Shown: positions 26,927 to 36,076 of the stretch, piece after piece
Numbering within the stretch: the stretch's first letter is position 1
How the letters are laid out: every line of letters starts with the position of its first letter
Origin: Hyphococcus sp.
GTDB taxonomy: Bacteria; Pseudomonadota; Alphaproteobacteria; Caulobacterales; Parvularculaceae
Reading direction: 5' to 3'
Assembly: GCA_021776375.1 (NCBI GenBank)
Contig: JAJFGA010000047.1
Span: 1-64,000, forward strand
DNA length: 64,000 nt
Made by a program: the position numbers and the translations under genes
Notes under the pieces: generated by a model
What the model saw: the letters and a program-made list of their open reading frames with translations, nothing else
Database searches by the model: none
What the model was told of the DNA's origin: nothing

Positions 26927-28171
26927 ATGACGCTTTGGACATTATTTCTACACAACAGGCTTTCACGCGCCGTGAAAAACGGTGCGTTAGAAATTACCTA
27001 CCCCAATGGTTCGACCAAGCGTTATGGCGAGGCCGATGCCGTTCCTGTACGGATTTTGTTTAGACATGACAAGTGGGTGCGCCGTCTTGTTCTCGACCCG
27101 CAGCTCGCCTTGGGCGAAGCGTATATGGACGCAGGGTTACAAATCGAAGGTGATAAATTATACGCCCTGCTCGATTTAATCTGGGAAAACATATTGTCGA
27201 AGAAGACAGGCATCGGCCTACCCGCCTTTATGCGCCGGGTCTTGCGCCGAATTGCTCAGTTTAATCCGGCAGACCGAGCGAAGAAGAATATCGCTCATCA
27301 TTATGACGTCGGTAATGACCTCTATCGGCTTTTCCTCGATGAGGATCTTCAATATTCCTGCGCCTATTTTAAGCAACCTGGCATCTCGCTGGAAGACGCA
27401 CAGGTAGCGAAAAAAGATCTGATCGCCAGAAAACTTCTCATAAAGCCGCATCACTCAGTTCTGGAAATTGGAAGTGGGTGGGGCGGGCTTGGAATTTCTC
27501 TTGCAGAAACGGCCGGCGCTGAGGTCACCAGTGTCACCTTGTCTAAAGAACAACTCCGCGTCGCACGCATGCGCGCCAGCGCCAAGGGCTTATCCGAACA
27601 AGCACAATTCCAACTTCAAGATTATCGCGCAACAGAAGGTAACTTTGATCGCATCGTCTCTGTTGGCATGTTCGAACATGTGGGCGTGCCGCATTTTCAA
27701 GCCTATTTCGATCAGGTCGCACATCTGCTTAACGAAGACGGCATTGCACTTATCCATACAATTGGGCGCCCCCACGGCCCCGGCGCCACTGACGCCTGGA
27801 CAGCGAAGCATATCTTCCCAGGCGGATATATCCCGGCGCTGTCTGAAATCATGCCGGCGATTGAGCGTGCGGGCCTTGTTTTGACAGATTTAGAGGTGTG
27901 GCGATTGCACTATGCTGAAACCTTGCGAGAATGGCGCCGCCGCTTCAAGGCGAATGCTGAAAAAATAATCCGGAAGTATGATGCGCGATTTATCCGAATG
28001 TGGAATTATTATCTCGTGGTGAGTGAGCTATCTTTTCGTTACGGCGTACACGTAGTGTTTCAGCTGCAGCTCGCAAAGCGCCAGGACGCTGTGCCATTAA
28101 CCCGCGATTACTTAGCTACGGACCACCCGGAACACGGCATTCACGATCATCGAGAGCGTAAATACGCCTGA
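26927..28171 (+). CDS. cfa: Cyclopropane-fatty-acyl-phospholipid synthase
   Basis: Adds a methylene group from SAM to double bonds of membrane phospholipid acyl chains, which stabilises membranes in stress. I take ATG 26927 (414 residues), with GAAGGAG 8 bases upstream; the in-frame TTG 24 bases earlier has no such site. An N-terminal lipid-binding part carries LDPQLALGEAYMDAGLQ. The methyltransferase domain has NIAHHYDVGNDLYRLFLDED, SCAYFK, and the SAM motif VLEIGSGWGGLGISLAE, then EHVGVPHFQAYF and HTIGRP. The FNR-type promoter upstream suggests oxygen control. Confidence 0.94.
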   Translation: MTLWTLFLHNRLSRAVKNGALEITYPNGSTKRYGEADAVPVRILFRHDKWVRRLVLDPQLALGEAYMDAGLQIEGDKLYALLDLIWENILSKKTGIGLPAFMRRVLRRIAQFNPADRAKKNIAHHYDVGNDLYRLFLDEDLQYSCAYFKQPGISLEDAQVAKKDLIARKLLIKPHHSVLEIGSGWGGLGISLAETAGAEVTSVTLSKEQLRVARMRASAKGLSEQAQFQLQDYRATEGNFDRIVSVGMFEHVGVPHFQAYFDQVAHLLNEDGIALIHTIGRPHGPGATDAWTAKHIFPGGYIPALSEIMPAIERAGLVLTDLEVWRLHYAETLREWRRRFKANAEKIIRKYDARFIRMWNYYLVVSELSFRYGVHVVFQLQLAKRQDAVPLTRDYLATDHPEHGIHDHRERKYA

Positions 28172-28264
28172 CGGAAGTCAGCCATGAACGCAAATATCCC
28201 TCGTCATGTTGGGGCGCGACTAGGGTGGAATTTCTGTTTTTCCGGACCTGAACAAAAGCCAATT

Positions 28265-28933
28265 TTAAACTCGCCCGCTCAACGACGCCGTCTTCAATAA
28301 GGCTTGGGCGGCGGCTTGGCCGACAAAATCGTCGCCGCAAGCACGCCACAGCCTCGCCGCTTCATCTGGAGTGGCGTTCGCTGGCATTTGGCAAAGCGCT
28401 TGAAATTGCTTGTTTGTGCGCTTGCGCGGCGCCCACTGTTCTTGCTCCATATGCGGCATCGATGCGTCCGTATCCGCACAAAATGCGCCAACCAAGGAGA
28501 AGACATTGACGGCATGCGCGTATGTCAGATCCGCCAGCTCCATGCGTTCAGAATTCGGCGGCGCCGGAAAGCGGCAGACAGCAACGATAGGCCCTGCATC
28601 CACCCGTGCGGCCATCTCGTGAGCCGTGACGCCAAAGGTTTCAGCATCCTCCCAAATTGCGAAACTCTCAGGGTGGGAACCGGGATATTCCGGTGAGCCC
28701 GGATGGATATTGTATGGGGTAATTCGAAGCCGCGATAATAATGACGGCGGAATGATTGTCCCCGCCAAAAAGGAAATGATACGGACGTTTCCGTCAAATC
28801 GGTTAACCGCCGTCGTCAAGCTGGAGAGATTATGAGCGACCGCCACAGTCAGAAACGGGTTCTGTTCCAACAGAAACTGTTGAAGAAGCGGCGCCTCGCG
28901 CCGGGCTGTGAGGATGATAATACGGCGTTGCAT
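28265..28933 (-). CDS. Stand-alone formyltransferase-domain protein
   Basis: A member of the formyl transferase fold shared by methionyl-tRNA formyltransferase and GART. With ATG 28933 it has 222 residues; an in-frame TTG 21 bases upstream is less likely. NIHPGSPEYPGSHPESFAI (75-93) gives the Asn75/His77 pair and VDAGPI gives Asp112, so the Asn-His-Asp catalytic set is complete with the usual spacing. The C-terminal OB domain of Fmt is absent and the last 60 residues match nothing I know. The formyl acceptor is therefore unknown; sugar nucleotides or small amines are possible. It converges on cfa and diverges from the phosphorylase operon. Confidence 0.78.
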   Translation of the reverse strand: MQRRIIILTARREAPLLQQFLLEQNPFLTVAVAHNLSSLTTAVNRFDGNVRIISFLAGTIIPPSLLSRLRITPYNIHPGSPEYPGSHPESFAIWEDAETFGVTAHEMAARVDAGPIVAVCRFPAPPNSERMELADLTYAHAVNVFSLVGAFCADTDASMPHMEQEQWAPRKRTNKQFQALCQMPANATPDEAARLWRACGDDFVGQAAAQALLKTASLSGRV

Positions 28934-29185
28934 GCTAACTGCTCGATAGGACAAGCCTAATGCATCAGAACATGGTTAATGTCAGGTTTCTTTCCTTATA
29001 TTACGCAGCTCCAAATTCAGGCCGCGTGGAAGCCCGCAGCCCCCCTTTCAGTGTCCGGATGGGGACCACACATCATGTTCCTTCCTGTATTTTAGCTCCA
29101 GCAGGATTTGAGAATTGGAGCCCCCTCCCGCATACTGCCGTCAAATCCAATTGCGGCGCCAGGGCTCTAGCTAAGGAAGCTACCG

Positions 29186-30700
29186 ATGTTGAAAATCAAA
29201 AAAATTGCACTGGATACGGCGCCAGAAAATACAGCATTTCTGTCGTGCCGTTGCAGCATCTATCGCGCGGAAGAATTTACCGCCCTAAAGAAGATCGAAA
29301 TTGTCGACGGCTCCAAAACGATGCTCGCAACGCTCGTTATCGCGGACGACCCGCAATTCATTGCCCATGACGAACTGGGGCTTGGTGAGCCGGCATTTCG
29401 CCGCCTTGGCTTGCCGGAAGGCGCACAGGTTGCGATCGCACAGGCTGCGCCTCCAGAGAGCCTCGATGCAGTCCGCGACAAGATTGGCGGCGCGGAAATG
29501 ACCGAAGGACAGATCAACGCCATTATCCAGGATATTGCCGCATTCCGGTATTCGCATATGGAGATCGCGGCGTTTCTTATATCCTCTGCCAGCTTCATGA
29601 CGACCAACGAAGTGCTCGCTTTAACCCATGCGATGACTAACGCCGGCGCCATTTTAGAATGGGAACAACCGATCGTTGTGGACAAACATTGCATCGGCGG
29701 CGTGCCGGGAAACAGAACGTCGATGATTGTCACGCCCATCGTTGCTGCTCACGGGCTTCCCATGCCGAAGACTTCGTCCCGTGCAATTACGTCGCCAGCG
29801 GGCACTGCTGACACAATGGAAGTTTTGGCGCGAGTCGATTTGACTACGGAAGAAATGCGCAATGTTGTCGAGCAAGAAAATGCCTGCCTCGTTTGGGGCG
29901 GCCATGTAAATTTGTCCCCGGCGGACGACGTGTTAATTTCTGTGGAGCGCCCGCTGCGAATCGATACCCATGAACAGATGGTCGCTTCAATTCTGTCCAA
30001 GAAACTAGCCGCTGGTTCGACGCATCTGTTGATTGATATACCTGTCGGTCCTTCGGCAAAGGTCCGCACTCGCAGTGAAGCCACGCGATTGCGGAAATTA
30101 TTTGAATTTGTTGGCGATCAGGCCGGTCTTCACCTCGATGTTGTTATGACGGATGGCAATCAGCCGGTTGGGCGTGGCATTGGGCCCATCCTAGAGGCCC
30201 GTGACGTCATGGGGGTCCTTCGCAACGCTCCGGATGCGCCAGGCGACCTACGCGCACGGGCAATTTTACTGGCTGGGAGAGTTCTGGAATTCGACCCCGA
30301 ATTACGCGGCGGCGGCGGGCGGGCAAGAGCTGAAGAGCTCATTGATTCAGGCGCAGCGCTCGCAGCAATGGAACGCATCATTGCAGCGCAAGGAAATGCC
30401 ACGAAGCAATATAGCCTTGGCGATATTACAACCGAGATTGAAGCTGCGCATTCAGGCATCGTCAGCGCTATGGATTGTTATCGCCTTGGCCGGATTGCAC
30501 GCCTCGCCGGGGCGCCGCTGGACAAAGGCGCCGGCATCGACCTGCTAAAAAAGATTGGCGACAAAGTCGCTGCCGGCGAAGCGCTCTACCGCATCCACTC
30601 CTGCTTCCAATCTGATTTTGATTTCGCTCTAAAAATGGCGAAGAAAAACCCTGGCGTGACGATTGATGTACAAGTGCTTGGCCAAAGGACAACCAAATGA
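29186..30700 (+). CDS. AMP phosphorylase-like enzyme (thymidine phosphorylase family)
   Basis: A nucleoside/nucleotide phosphorylase of 504 residues. An N-terminal extension of about 85 residues, as in archaeal AMP phosphorylase, precedes the catalytic part. [40 protein letters not shown] and [15 protein letters not shown] are close to the archaeal AMP phosphorylase pattern. Archaeal enzymes split AMP, CMP or UMP with phosphate into base plus ribose 1,5-bisphosphate. ATG start, with AAGGAAG 6 bases upstream. The stop overlaps the PRPP-synthetase-like gene by 4 bases. No RuBisCO or ribose-bisphosphate isomerase gene is near, so the use of the product is open. Confidence 0.85.
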   Translation: MLKIKKIALDTAPENTAFLSCRCSIYRAEEFTALKKIEIVDGSKTMLATLVIADDPQFIAHDELGLGEPAFRRLGLPEGAQVAIAQAAPPESLDAVRDKIGGAEMTEGQINAIIQDIAAFRYSHMEIAAFLISSASFMTTNEVLALTHAMTNAGAILEWEQPIVVDKHCIGGVPGNRTSMIVTPIVAAHGLPMPKTSSRAITSPAGTADTMEVLARVDLTTEEMRNVVEQENACLVWGGHVNLSPADDVLISVERPLRIDTHEQMVASILSKKLAAGSTHLLIDIPVGPSAKVRTRSEATRLRKLFEFVGDQAGLHLDVVMTDGNQPVGRGIGPILEARDVMGVLRNAPDAPGDLRARAILLAGRVLEFDPELRGGGGRARAEELIDSGAALAAMERIIAAQGNATKQYSLGDITTEIEAAHSGIVSAMDCYRLGRIARLAGAPLDKGAGIDLLKKIGDKVAAGEALYRIHSCFQSDFDFALKMAKKNPGVTIDVQVLGQRTTK

Positions 30701-31593
30701 AAGATGTTTTGCTCACCGCAATGCCGCAAGACATCAAGCAAGCCGAGCGGCTTGCGTCCGCTATGCATATCGATATGGCGCCTATAAACGTCGATATTTT
30801 TCCCGATCAGGAAACGAAAGTGCAAGCGAAGCACGCGGCGCGCAAGACCCTCCTATTGTGTTCACTCGATCGACCGAATGAAAAGCTGATCACGCTTGTT
30901 CTGGCCGCTTCCGCTCTTCGCGATCTTGGCGCCGAGGAAATCACTCTTGTTGCGCCATACCTATGTTATATGCGCCAGGACAAAGCCTTTCATAAAGGCG
31001 AGGCCATCTCGCAGCAGGTCCTCGCCAAAATCCTCACGCCATGGATTGATAAGCTCATTACAGTTGACCCCCATCTCCATCGAGTGAAAACCTTAAATGC
31101 CGTCTTCCCTGACATTCCATCGAGGTCATTATCGGCGGCCTCGCCGCTCGCTTCACTGGTTAAAAAAGATTACATAGGCGGAAATGTTTTGCTGGTCGGC
31201 CCCGACGAAGAGGCGCGCGCATGGACGGCGGCGTTGGCTGAAAAAGTGCAGCTTCCATATATCGTCCTGACAAAAGAACGCATCGGCGATCGCGCTGTCC
31301 GCGTCAATCTCCCGAAAGACAGCTCTCTAAAGGGGATGCGAGTTTATCTTCTCGATGACGTTGTATCTTCCGGCGCAACCCTTGCAGCGTCAGCGCGGCT
31401 CCTGAAAAATGCTGGCGCAAATCATGTCGAGGCGCTGACTGTCCATGCCCTCTGTACAGACGATGATTTGCGGCAAATTAAAGCCGCCGGTGTTTCACGC
31501 CTTCGAAGCACCGACACAGTTCCACACAAAACCAACGCCATTAGTATAGCGCCTTTGTTGGCGGAGGCGCTTTTCAAGGAGCTTAATGAGTGA
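30697..31593 (+). CDS. Ribose-phosphate pyrophosphokinase-like protein (class III/archaeal type)
   Basis: The 298 residues follow the PRPP synthetase plan: FPDQETKVQ (usual FPDGE), [30 protein letters not shown], and the PRPP loop [17 protein letters not shown]. The YxRQDxxFxxGEAIS and VDPHLHR forms resemble archaeal class III enzymes more than the housekeeping bacterial Prs. The GPDEEARAW segment replaces the normal DxGGxxRA flexible loop in part. It is therefore probably a second, specialised enzyme that makes PRPP, or uses ribose phosphates released by the phosphorylase. It overlaps both neighbours by 4 bases. Confidence 0.85.
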   Translation: MKDVLLTAMPQDIKQAERLASAMHIDMAPINVDIFPDQETKVQAKHAARKTLLLCSLDRPNEKLITLVLAASALRDLGAEEITLVAPYLCYMRQDKAFHKGEAISQQVLAKILTPWIDKLITVDPHLHRVKTLNAVFPDIPSRSLSAASPLASLVKKDYIGGNVLLVGPDEEARAWTAALAEKVQLPYIVLTKERIGDRAVRVNLPKDSSLKGMRVYLLDDVVSSGATLAASARLLKNAGANHVEALTVHALCTDDDLRQIKAAGVSRLRSTDTVPHKTNAISIAPLLAEALFKELNE

Positions 31594-33191
31594 CGACAAC
31601 AGTCAAATTCTGCGGCGCCGCCGGAACAGTAACGGGGTCTTGCTACTGGATACGCCATAACGGGCGCGGGTTCTTGATCGATTGCGGTATGTTTCAAGGA
31701 TCAAAAACGCTGAAAGCCCTCAATTACGATGAATTTCCTTTCAAGCCGCAAGATATTGAATTCGTTCTCGTAACACACGCGCATATTGATCATAGTGGGC
31801 TGATCCCCAAGCTGGTTAAAGGCGGCTTTACCGGACATATTTATGCAACGGAAGGAACGCGCGACCTTCTGACATTTATGTTGCCGGACAGCGGCTATAT
31901 ACAAGAGACCGAAGTTGGTTTCCTCAATCGCCGAAACAAGCAGCGTGGCTTGCCGCCCGTCACGCCTATCTACACACAAGCGCAAGCTGAAAGTTCGATT
32001 GAGCATTTTGAACTCGTTGATTATGCCATGTGGCATGACTTTGGCGATGGTATTCGCGCGCGTTACTGGAACGCAGGACATATTCTGGGATCAGCCTCAA
32101 TCGAGCTCGAACTCACAGCGCCGGACACGCCAGATAAACCGATGCGCCTCCTATTTTCTGGCGATATAGGGCCGGAAAACAATTTGTTCCATCCCGATCC
32201 GGAAGGGCCGCGTAATCTCGACTATCTCATATGTGAAGCGACCTATGGTGACCGGGTGCGCGAGACGTTAAATGGGGATGAACGGCGCAAACGCCTATCG
32301 GAAGTGATAAGGCAATCGCTTGCCGATGGCGGCGTCCTGGTGATCCCTGCGTTCAGTGTCGAGCGAACACAGGAACTGCTCGCCGATATCAGCTTATTAA
32401 TGAACCAAGGGGCGATTCAACAATCCCTGGTGTTTCTTGACTCGCCGCTTGCCATAAAGGCAACCGAAACATTTGAGCGCCATGCCAAGCATCTGGAAGA
32501 TATTGATGCGAACGGCAGCCTCTTCCGAAATGAAAATTTCGTCTTCACGCGCAGTGTTGAAGAAAGCAAGAACATCAACAATTATGTTAGCGGCGCTATT
32601 ATAATAGCTGCAAGCGGAATGTGCGATGCAGGCCGAATACGTCACCATCTCAAAAGGCGGCTTTGGGAGAAAAACGCAACCATATTGATGATCGGCTTTC
32701 AGGCGCCTGGAACTTTAGGATCGCTTTTATTGGCTGGGAAAAAAGCCGTTCGAATTCAAGGCGAAGACATCACGGTGCGCGCGAAGATTAAGCAGCTCGA
32801 TATTTATTCCGGCCATGCCGATGCAGAAGGGTTGCAAGACTGGGTCCTTGCCCGGTTGCCAGTTCATCAGAAGATATTTTTAACCCATGGCGACCCAGAT
32901 GCGCTCAAAGCGTTTCAAACACGGCTGGCCGCCGCAGGCTTGTCGCCGAACCAAGTCTACATTCCCAATCTGGATGATGAATTTGAATTGACGACAAAAA
33001 CAACGCGCCAACACAAAGCGGGCCGGAGGGCGCGATTAGAGCCCAAAGCCGTCACGCAGCTCGACTGGCACAATGACCTCGCCCAACTTTCGCTGGATAT
33101 TCGTGCAGAACTTGAAAAAGCCGCCGATGAAAAAGCGAGACAAAAAACGCTGCGTCGGCTGCGCCGGGCGCTTGAAAAGGGAGAGGCATAA
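31590..33191 (+). CDS. Metallo-beta-lactamase/beta-CASP ribonuclease-like protein
   Basis: A 533-residue MBL-fold enzyme with a beta-CASP insert, the architecture of CPSF73, RNase J and Thermus TTHA0252. The zinc motif THAHIDHSG gives H63, H65, D67 and H68; WNAGHILGSASIELE, LLFSGDIGPENN and the later YSGHADAEGLQDWV and THGDPDALKAF segments give the remaining ligands. The beta-CASP part lies at about 215-400 (VLVIPAFSVERTQELL, AASGMCDAGRIRHHLK). A basic, helical tail of about 65 residues closes the chain. GTG start with AAGGAG upstream, overlapping the previous stop. RNA is the likely substrate. Confidence 0.88.
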   Translation: MTTTVKFCGAAGTVTGSCYWIRHNGRGFLIDCGMFQGSKTLKALNYDEFPFKPQDIEFVLVTHAHIDHSGLIPKLVKGGFTGHIYATEGTRDLLTFMLPDSGYIQETEVGFLNRRNKQRGLPPVTPIYTQAQAESSIEHFELVDYAMWHDFGDGIRARYWNAGHILGSASIELELTAPDTPDKPMRLLFSGDIGPENNLFHPDPEGPRNLDYLICEATYGDRVRETLNGDERRKRLSEVIRQSLADGGVLVIPAFSVERTQELLADISLLMNQGAIQQSLVFLDSPLAIKATETFERHAKHLEDIDANGSLFRNENFVFTRSVEESKNINNYVSGAIIIAASGMCDAGRIRHHLKRRLWEKNATILMIGFQAPGTLGSLLLAGKKAVRIQGEDITVRAKIKQLDIYSGHADAEGLQDWVLARLPVHQKIFLTHGDPDALKAFQTRLAAAGLSPNQVYIPNLDDEFELTTKTTRQHKAGRRARLEPKAVTQLDWHNDLAQLSLDIRAELEKAADEKARQKTLRRLRRALEKGEA

Positions 33192-33297
33192 GACTTGAGA
33201 GAGCGGCGAGAAATTGCCTTACACACAAAGAAGGTCAAGCTGGAGATGACCTAACACGCCGAATGCACAATTTTCTGGAAAATTTCTGCAGCGAAGC

Positions 33298-33311
33298 TTG
33301 ATAAAGATCAT
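33298..33311 (+). promoter_or_regulatory. FNR/FixK-type box upstream of the Pcm-esterase fusion gene
   Basis: TTGAT-AAAG-ATCAT fits the FNR consensus TTGAT-N4-ATCAA at 9 of 10 positions. A weak -10 candidate TACCAA lies about 31 bases further on. The gene starts at 33409, 97 bases after the box. Confidence 0.55.
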
Positions 33312-33408
33312 TTTCTGGCGCTCCCCGCAGAAGTACCAAGACCATGCGACGACGGGCGTGTCGCCATGGCGGTGCGTCCATATCCATCGATACGCTGGAG
33401 GTATGGGT

Positions 33409-35421
33409 ATGAATTTCGAGGAACTGCGATACCGAATGGTCGAGGACCATGTCCATGCCCGGGGCGTGCGTGATGAAGCTGTATTGAAAGCCATGTCAAG
33501 CGTGCCGAGAGAGGCGTTCGTCCCTAAGAAATATCGCGAGCAGGCTTATGACGACAGCCCGTTGCCGATCGGTGAAGATCAAACGATTTCCCAACCCTAT
33601 ATCGTCGCCTTTATGATCGAGGCGCTCGCATTAACGGGCGGCGAAAAGGCGCTCGAAATCGGATCAGGGTCGGGTTACGCCGCCGCCATCCTCGCCCAAA
33701 TCTGCCATGAGGTTTATGCGATTGAGCGGATTGAAAAACTTTCACTAAGAAGTGCTCAGACCCTAAAAATGCTCGGGATTAACAATGTGCGCCTGCGCTA
33801 TGCGGATGGCTCCGAAGGGTGGCCCGATGAGGCGCCATTCGACATTATTCTTGTTTCCGCCGGTGCGCCGTCAATCCCGAAAGCACTGAAAACACAGCTA
33901 GCCATAGGCGGGCGCATGGTCGTTCCCATCGGCAAGGATCCACGGGCGCAGGAGTTAATTCGTATAACGCGTATTTCGGAGGATGAATATCTTCGCGAAG
34001 ATATCGCTGATGTGCGGTTTGTTCCTCTAATCGGCAAGGAAGGGTGGGCGCTTGACGAACCTGAATTCGTTGATGAATTTCCCCAGGGGCGGCCGCGCGT
34101 GGTTCAAACGCGTCCACAGATCGACGATGGCCTTCCCGGCCTTATAGCAGGGGCGTCGGAAGGTTTTGATAAGCTGGAGAATGTGGAGCTTGACGGTCTC
34201 CTGAAGCGCATAGGCGATGCGCGTATTGTCCTGCTAGGGGAAGCCAGTCATGGCACGTCAGAATTTTATCGTATGCGTCAGCGGATTACGCGCGCCCTGA
34301 TCGAGGAAAAGGGGTTCAATTTTATCGCTGCGGAAGCGGACTGGCCCGACGCCGCGCAAATTGATCACTATGTGCGTCACAAGGAGGCGGCGCCATCAGA
34401 GTGGACCGCGTTTGCTCGTTTCCCGACCTGGATGTGGCGCAACACTGAAGTTCGCGGCTTTATAGATTGGCTCCATGAATACAATGCGGAAAGGAACGCT
34501 AGCGAACGCGTGGGCTTCCATGGGCTCGATTTATATAGCCTTTATAGCTCGATACGCGCGGTGCTGAAATATTTTGATGCGTCAGCCCCCGAGCTCGCCG
34601 AAATTGCACGCGAGCGTTATGCTTGTTTAAGTCCTTGGGAAGCAGATCCAGCAGCTTATGGGCATGCCGCGTTGACCGGGCGTTATCGCGATTGCGAAAA
34701 ACCGGTTGTGAAGGTTTTGATCGATCTACTCAACCAACGAGAAAATTTGATCCAGGCCGATGAAAGCCGTTTCTTTGATGCTGTACAAAACGCCAAGCTA
34801 ATTGCAAACGCCGAACGCTACTATCGCATTATGTATTATGGTTCACGGGCTTCCTGGAACCTGCGCGACAATCACATGTTCGAGACTTTGAAAGCGCTCC
34901 TCACCCATCACGGACCGCAATCAAAAGGAATTGTCTGGGCTCACAATTCACATATCGGCGATGCATCAGCGACCGAAATGTCGTCTCGTGGTGAATTAAA
35001 CATTGGCGAGCTTGTTCGGCGAGAATTTGGAGAAAATGCTTATAATATTGGTTTTGGAACGGATCATGGGACAGTCGCGGCCGCAAGCGATTGGGATGGG
35101 CCGCTGGAGGTGAAATCCATACAACCATCGCACCCACAAAGTTTTGAAAGGATTTTCCACCTAACGAACAGGCCGGCATTCTTATTGCCCTTAACCCAGA
35201 ACACCATACCAGAAGTGCGTTCAGCACTTTCAAAACCCAGGCTGGAGCGAGCGATAGGCGTCGTCTATCGGCCCGAGACAGAGCGGCTCAGCCACTATTT
35301 TGAGGCTCGTCTTTCAAGACAATTTGATGAATTCATCTGGTTCGACGCCACAACCGCCGTCACGCCGCTCAAGGTCAGAGAACTAGAAGGCGTCCCCGAT
35401 ACCTATCCATTTGGACTGTAA
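33409..35421 (+). CDS. Fusion of protein-L-isoaspartate O-methyltransferase and erythromycin-esterase-like domain
   Basis: I take ATG 33409 (670 residues), 8 bases after GGAGG; an ATG two codons earlier is too close to that site. Residues 1 to about 225 are a Pcm methyltransferase, with MVEDHVHARGVRDEAVL, PIGEDQTISQPYIVAFM and the SAM motif ALEIGSGSGYAAAIL; it repairs isoaspartyl residues in aged proteins. From about 235 to 665 comes an EreA/EreC-like domain: LLGEASHGTSEFYRMR with E278 and H281, AEADWPDAAQIDHYVR, and WAHNSHIGD with H512 and H515. The residues known to matter in EreC are kept. Its natural substrate is unlikely to be a macrolide here. Confidence 0.88.
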   Translation: MNFEELRYRMVEDHVHARGVRDEAVLKAMSSVPREAFVPKKYREQAYDDSPLPIGEDQTISQPYIVAFMIEALALTGGEKALEIGSGSGYAAAILAQICHEVYAIERIEKLSLRSAQTLKMLGINNVRLRYADGSEGWPDEAPFDIILVSAGAPSIPKALKTQLAIGGRMVVPIGKDPRAQELIRITRISEDEYLREDIADVRFVPLIGKEGWALDEPEFVDEFPQGRPRVVQTRPQIDDGLPGLIAGASEGFDKLENVELDGLLKRIGDARIVLLGEASHGTSEFYRMRQRITRALIEEKGFNFIAAEADWPDAAQIDHYVRHKEAAPSEWTAFARFPTWMWRNTEVRGFIDWLHEYNAERNASERVGFHGLDLYSLYSSIRAVLKYFDASAPELAEIARERYACLSPWEADPAAYGHAALTGRYRDCEKPVVKVLIDLLNQRENLIQADESRFFDAVQNAKLIANAERYYRIMYYGSRASWNLRDNHMFETLKALLTHHGPQSKGIVWAHNSHIGDASATEMSSRGELNIGELVRREFGENAYNIGFGTDHGTVAAASDWDGPLEVKSIQPSHPQSFERIFHLTNRPAFLLPLTQNTIPEVRSALSKPRLERAIGVVYRPETERLSHYFEARLSRQFDEFIWFDATTAVTPLKVRELEGVPDTYPFGL

Positions 35422-35524
35422 AATATTATACTGTGTAAGGAGTAACGCGCGACCTGATAAGACCTGCGCTTTTCATTCGAACTTCGGCGCCAGCCGCCTA
35501 CAAATTCTAATCGGGAATGCATAG

Positions 35525-35556
35525 AGACGAAGCTACAAGGGCTCTCACCTTCGTCT
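35525..35556. repeat. Inverted repeat between the convergent fusion and phasin genes
   Basis: AGACGAAG (35525-35532) and CTTCGTCT (35549-35556) are exact inverted repeats with a 16-base loop; the right arm overlaps the phasin stop codon. On the plus strand the stem is followed by AATCTTTGCTCGGTTTCTT, which is only partly T-rich, so it may be a weak terminator for the fusion gene. Confidence 0.4.
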
Positions 35557-36007
35557 AATCTTTGCTCGGTTTCTTATCGCTGCTCGCCTCACTGGCGTCT
35601 TCCCCAGGGGCGCTAGGAACGCCAAATGGTGAAAACATTGGTAATCTTCCCTCTCCCATGCCGGGCATCATAGCCACAGCCATTTTCTGCATGAGCCCGA
35701 GCTGCGCTTGGGTATCTTCTGAAAATCTTTTCATGGAATTTGAAGACAGTTTTGACCAGGCTTTAGAGATTTCCTCCTGCTCAGCGCCATTCGCCATCAA
35801 ATTCGCATATTCCATTGCTGCTTTCGCGGCGGCATGGCGCCGTTCGCACCAACCTTCCATATAGTCATGTATATCTCCGACAAGCTTGTCCTCTGAGCCC
35901 CAGATTCGTTTCATCTGCTCGCCGATAACTTTCCGGCCTTGTTCGTTAGCAAGGGCTTGCTTGGCCCAGGATTCAATGCCTTTAGCTGTCGTCGCTGTAT
36001 CAACCAT
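35555..36007 (-). CDS. Phasin-like protein
   Basis: A 150-residue, Ala/Met/Lys-rich helical protein without signal peptide: KGIESWAKQALANEQGRKV, ERRHAAAKAAMEYANLMANGAEQEEISKAW, FSEDTQAQLGLMQKMAVAMM. The middle resembles phasins and PhaM/PhaE-like proteins that coat or regulate polyhydroxyalkanoate granules. The last 35 residues are Gly/Pro/Ser-rich and acidic. I take ATG 36007, because AAGGGAG lies 8 bases upstream; the frame opens 13 codons earlier. No PHA synthase gene is in the window. The assignment rests on composition and context, so it is moderate. Confidence 0.55.
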   Translation of the reverse strand: MVDTATTAKGIESWAKQALANEQGRKVIGEQMKRIWGSEDKLVGDIHDYMEGWCERRHAAAKAAMEYANLMANGAEQEEISKAWSKLSSNSMKRFSEDTQAQLGLMQKMAVAMMPGMGEGRLPMFSPFGVPSAPGEDASEASSDKKPSKD

Positions 36008-36034
36008 TAGGTATGCTCCCTTCCGGAAAAGCGC

Positions 36035-36076
36035 ATAATTCACCATTATTCAATTTTGTTCATTGATCTGGATCAG
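36035..36076 (-). promoter_or_regulatory. FNR/FixK-type promoter of the phasin-like gene
   Basis: TTGAT-CTGG-ATCAG at 36063-36076 matches TTGAT-N4-ATCAA at 9 of 10 positions. On the minus strand a -10 candidate AATTAT (36035-36040) has its centre 32 bases from the box centre, again the class II spacing. The phasin ATG is 28 bases beyond the -10. Confidence 0.6.
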
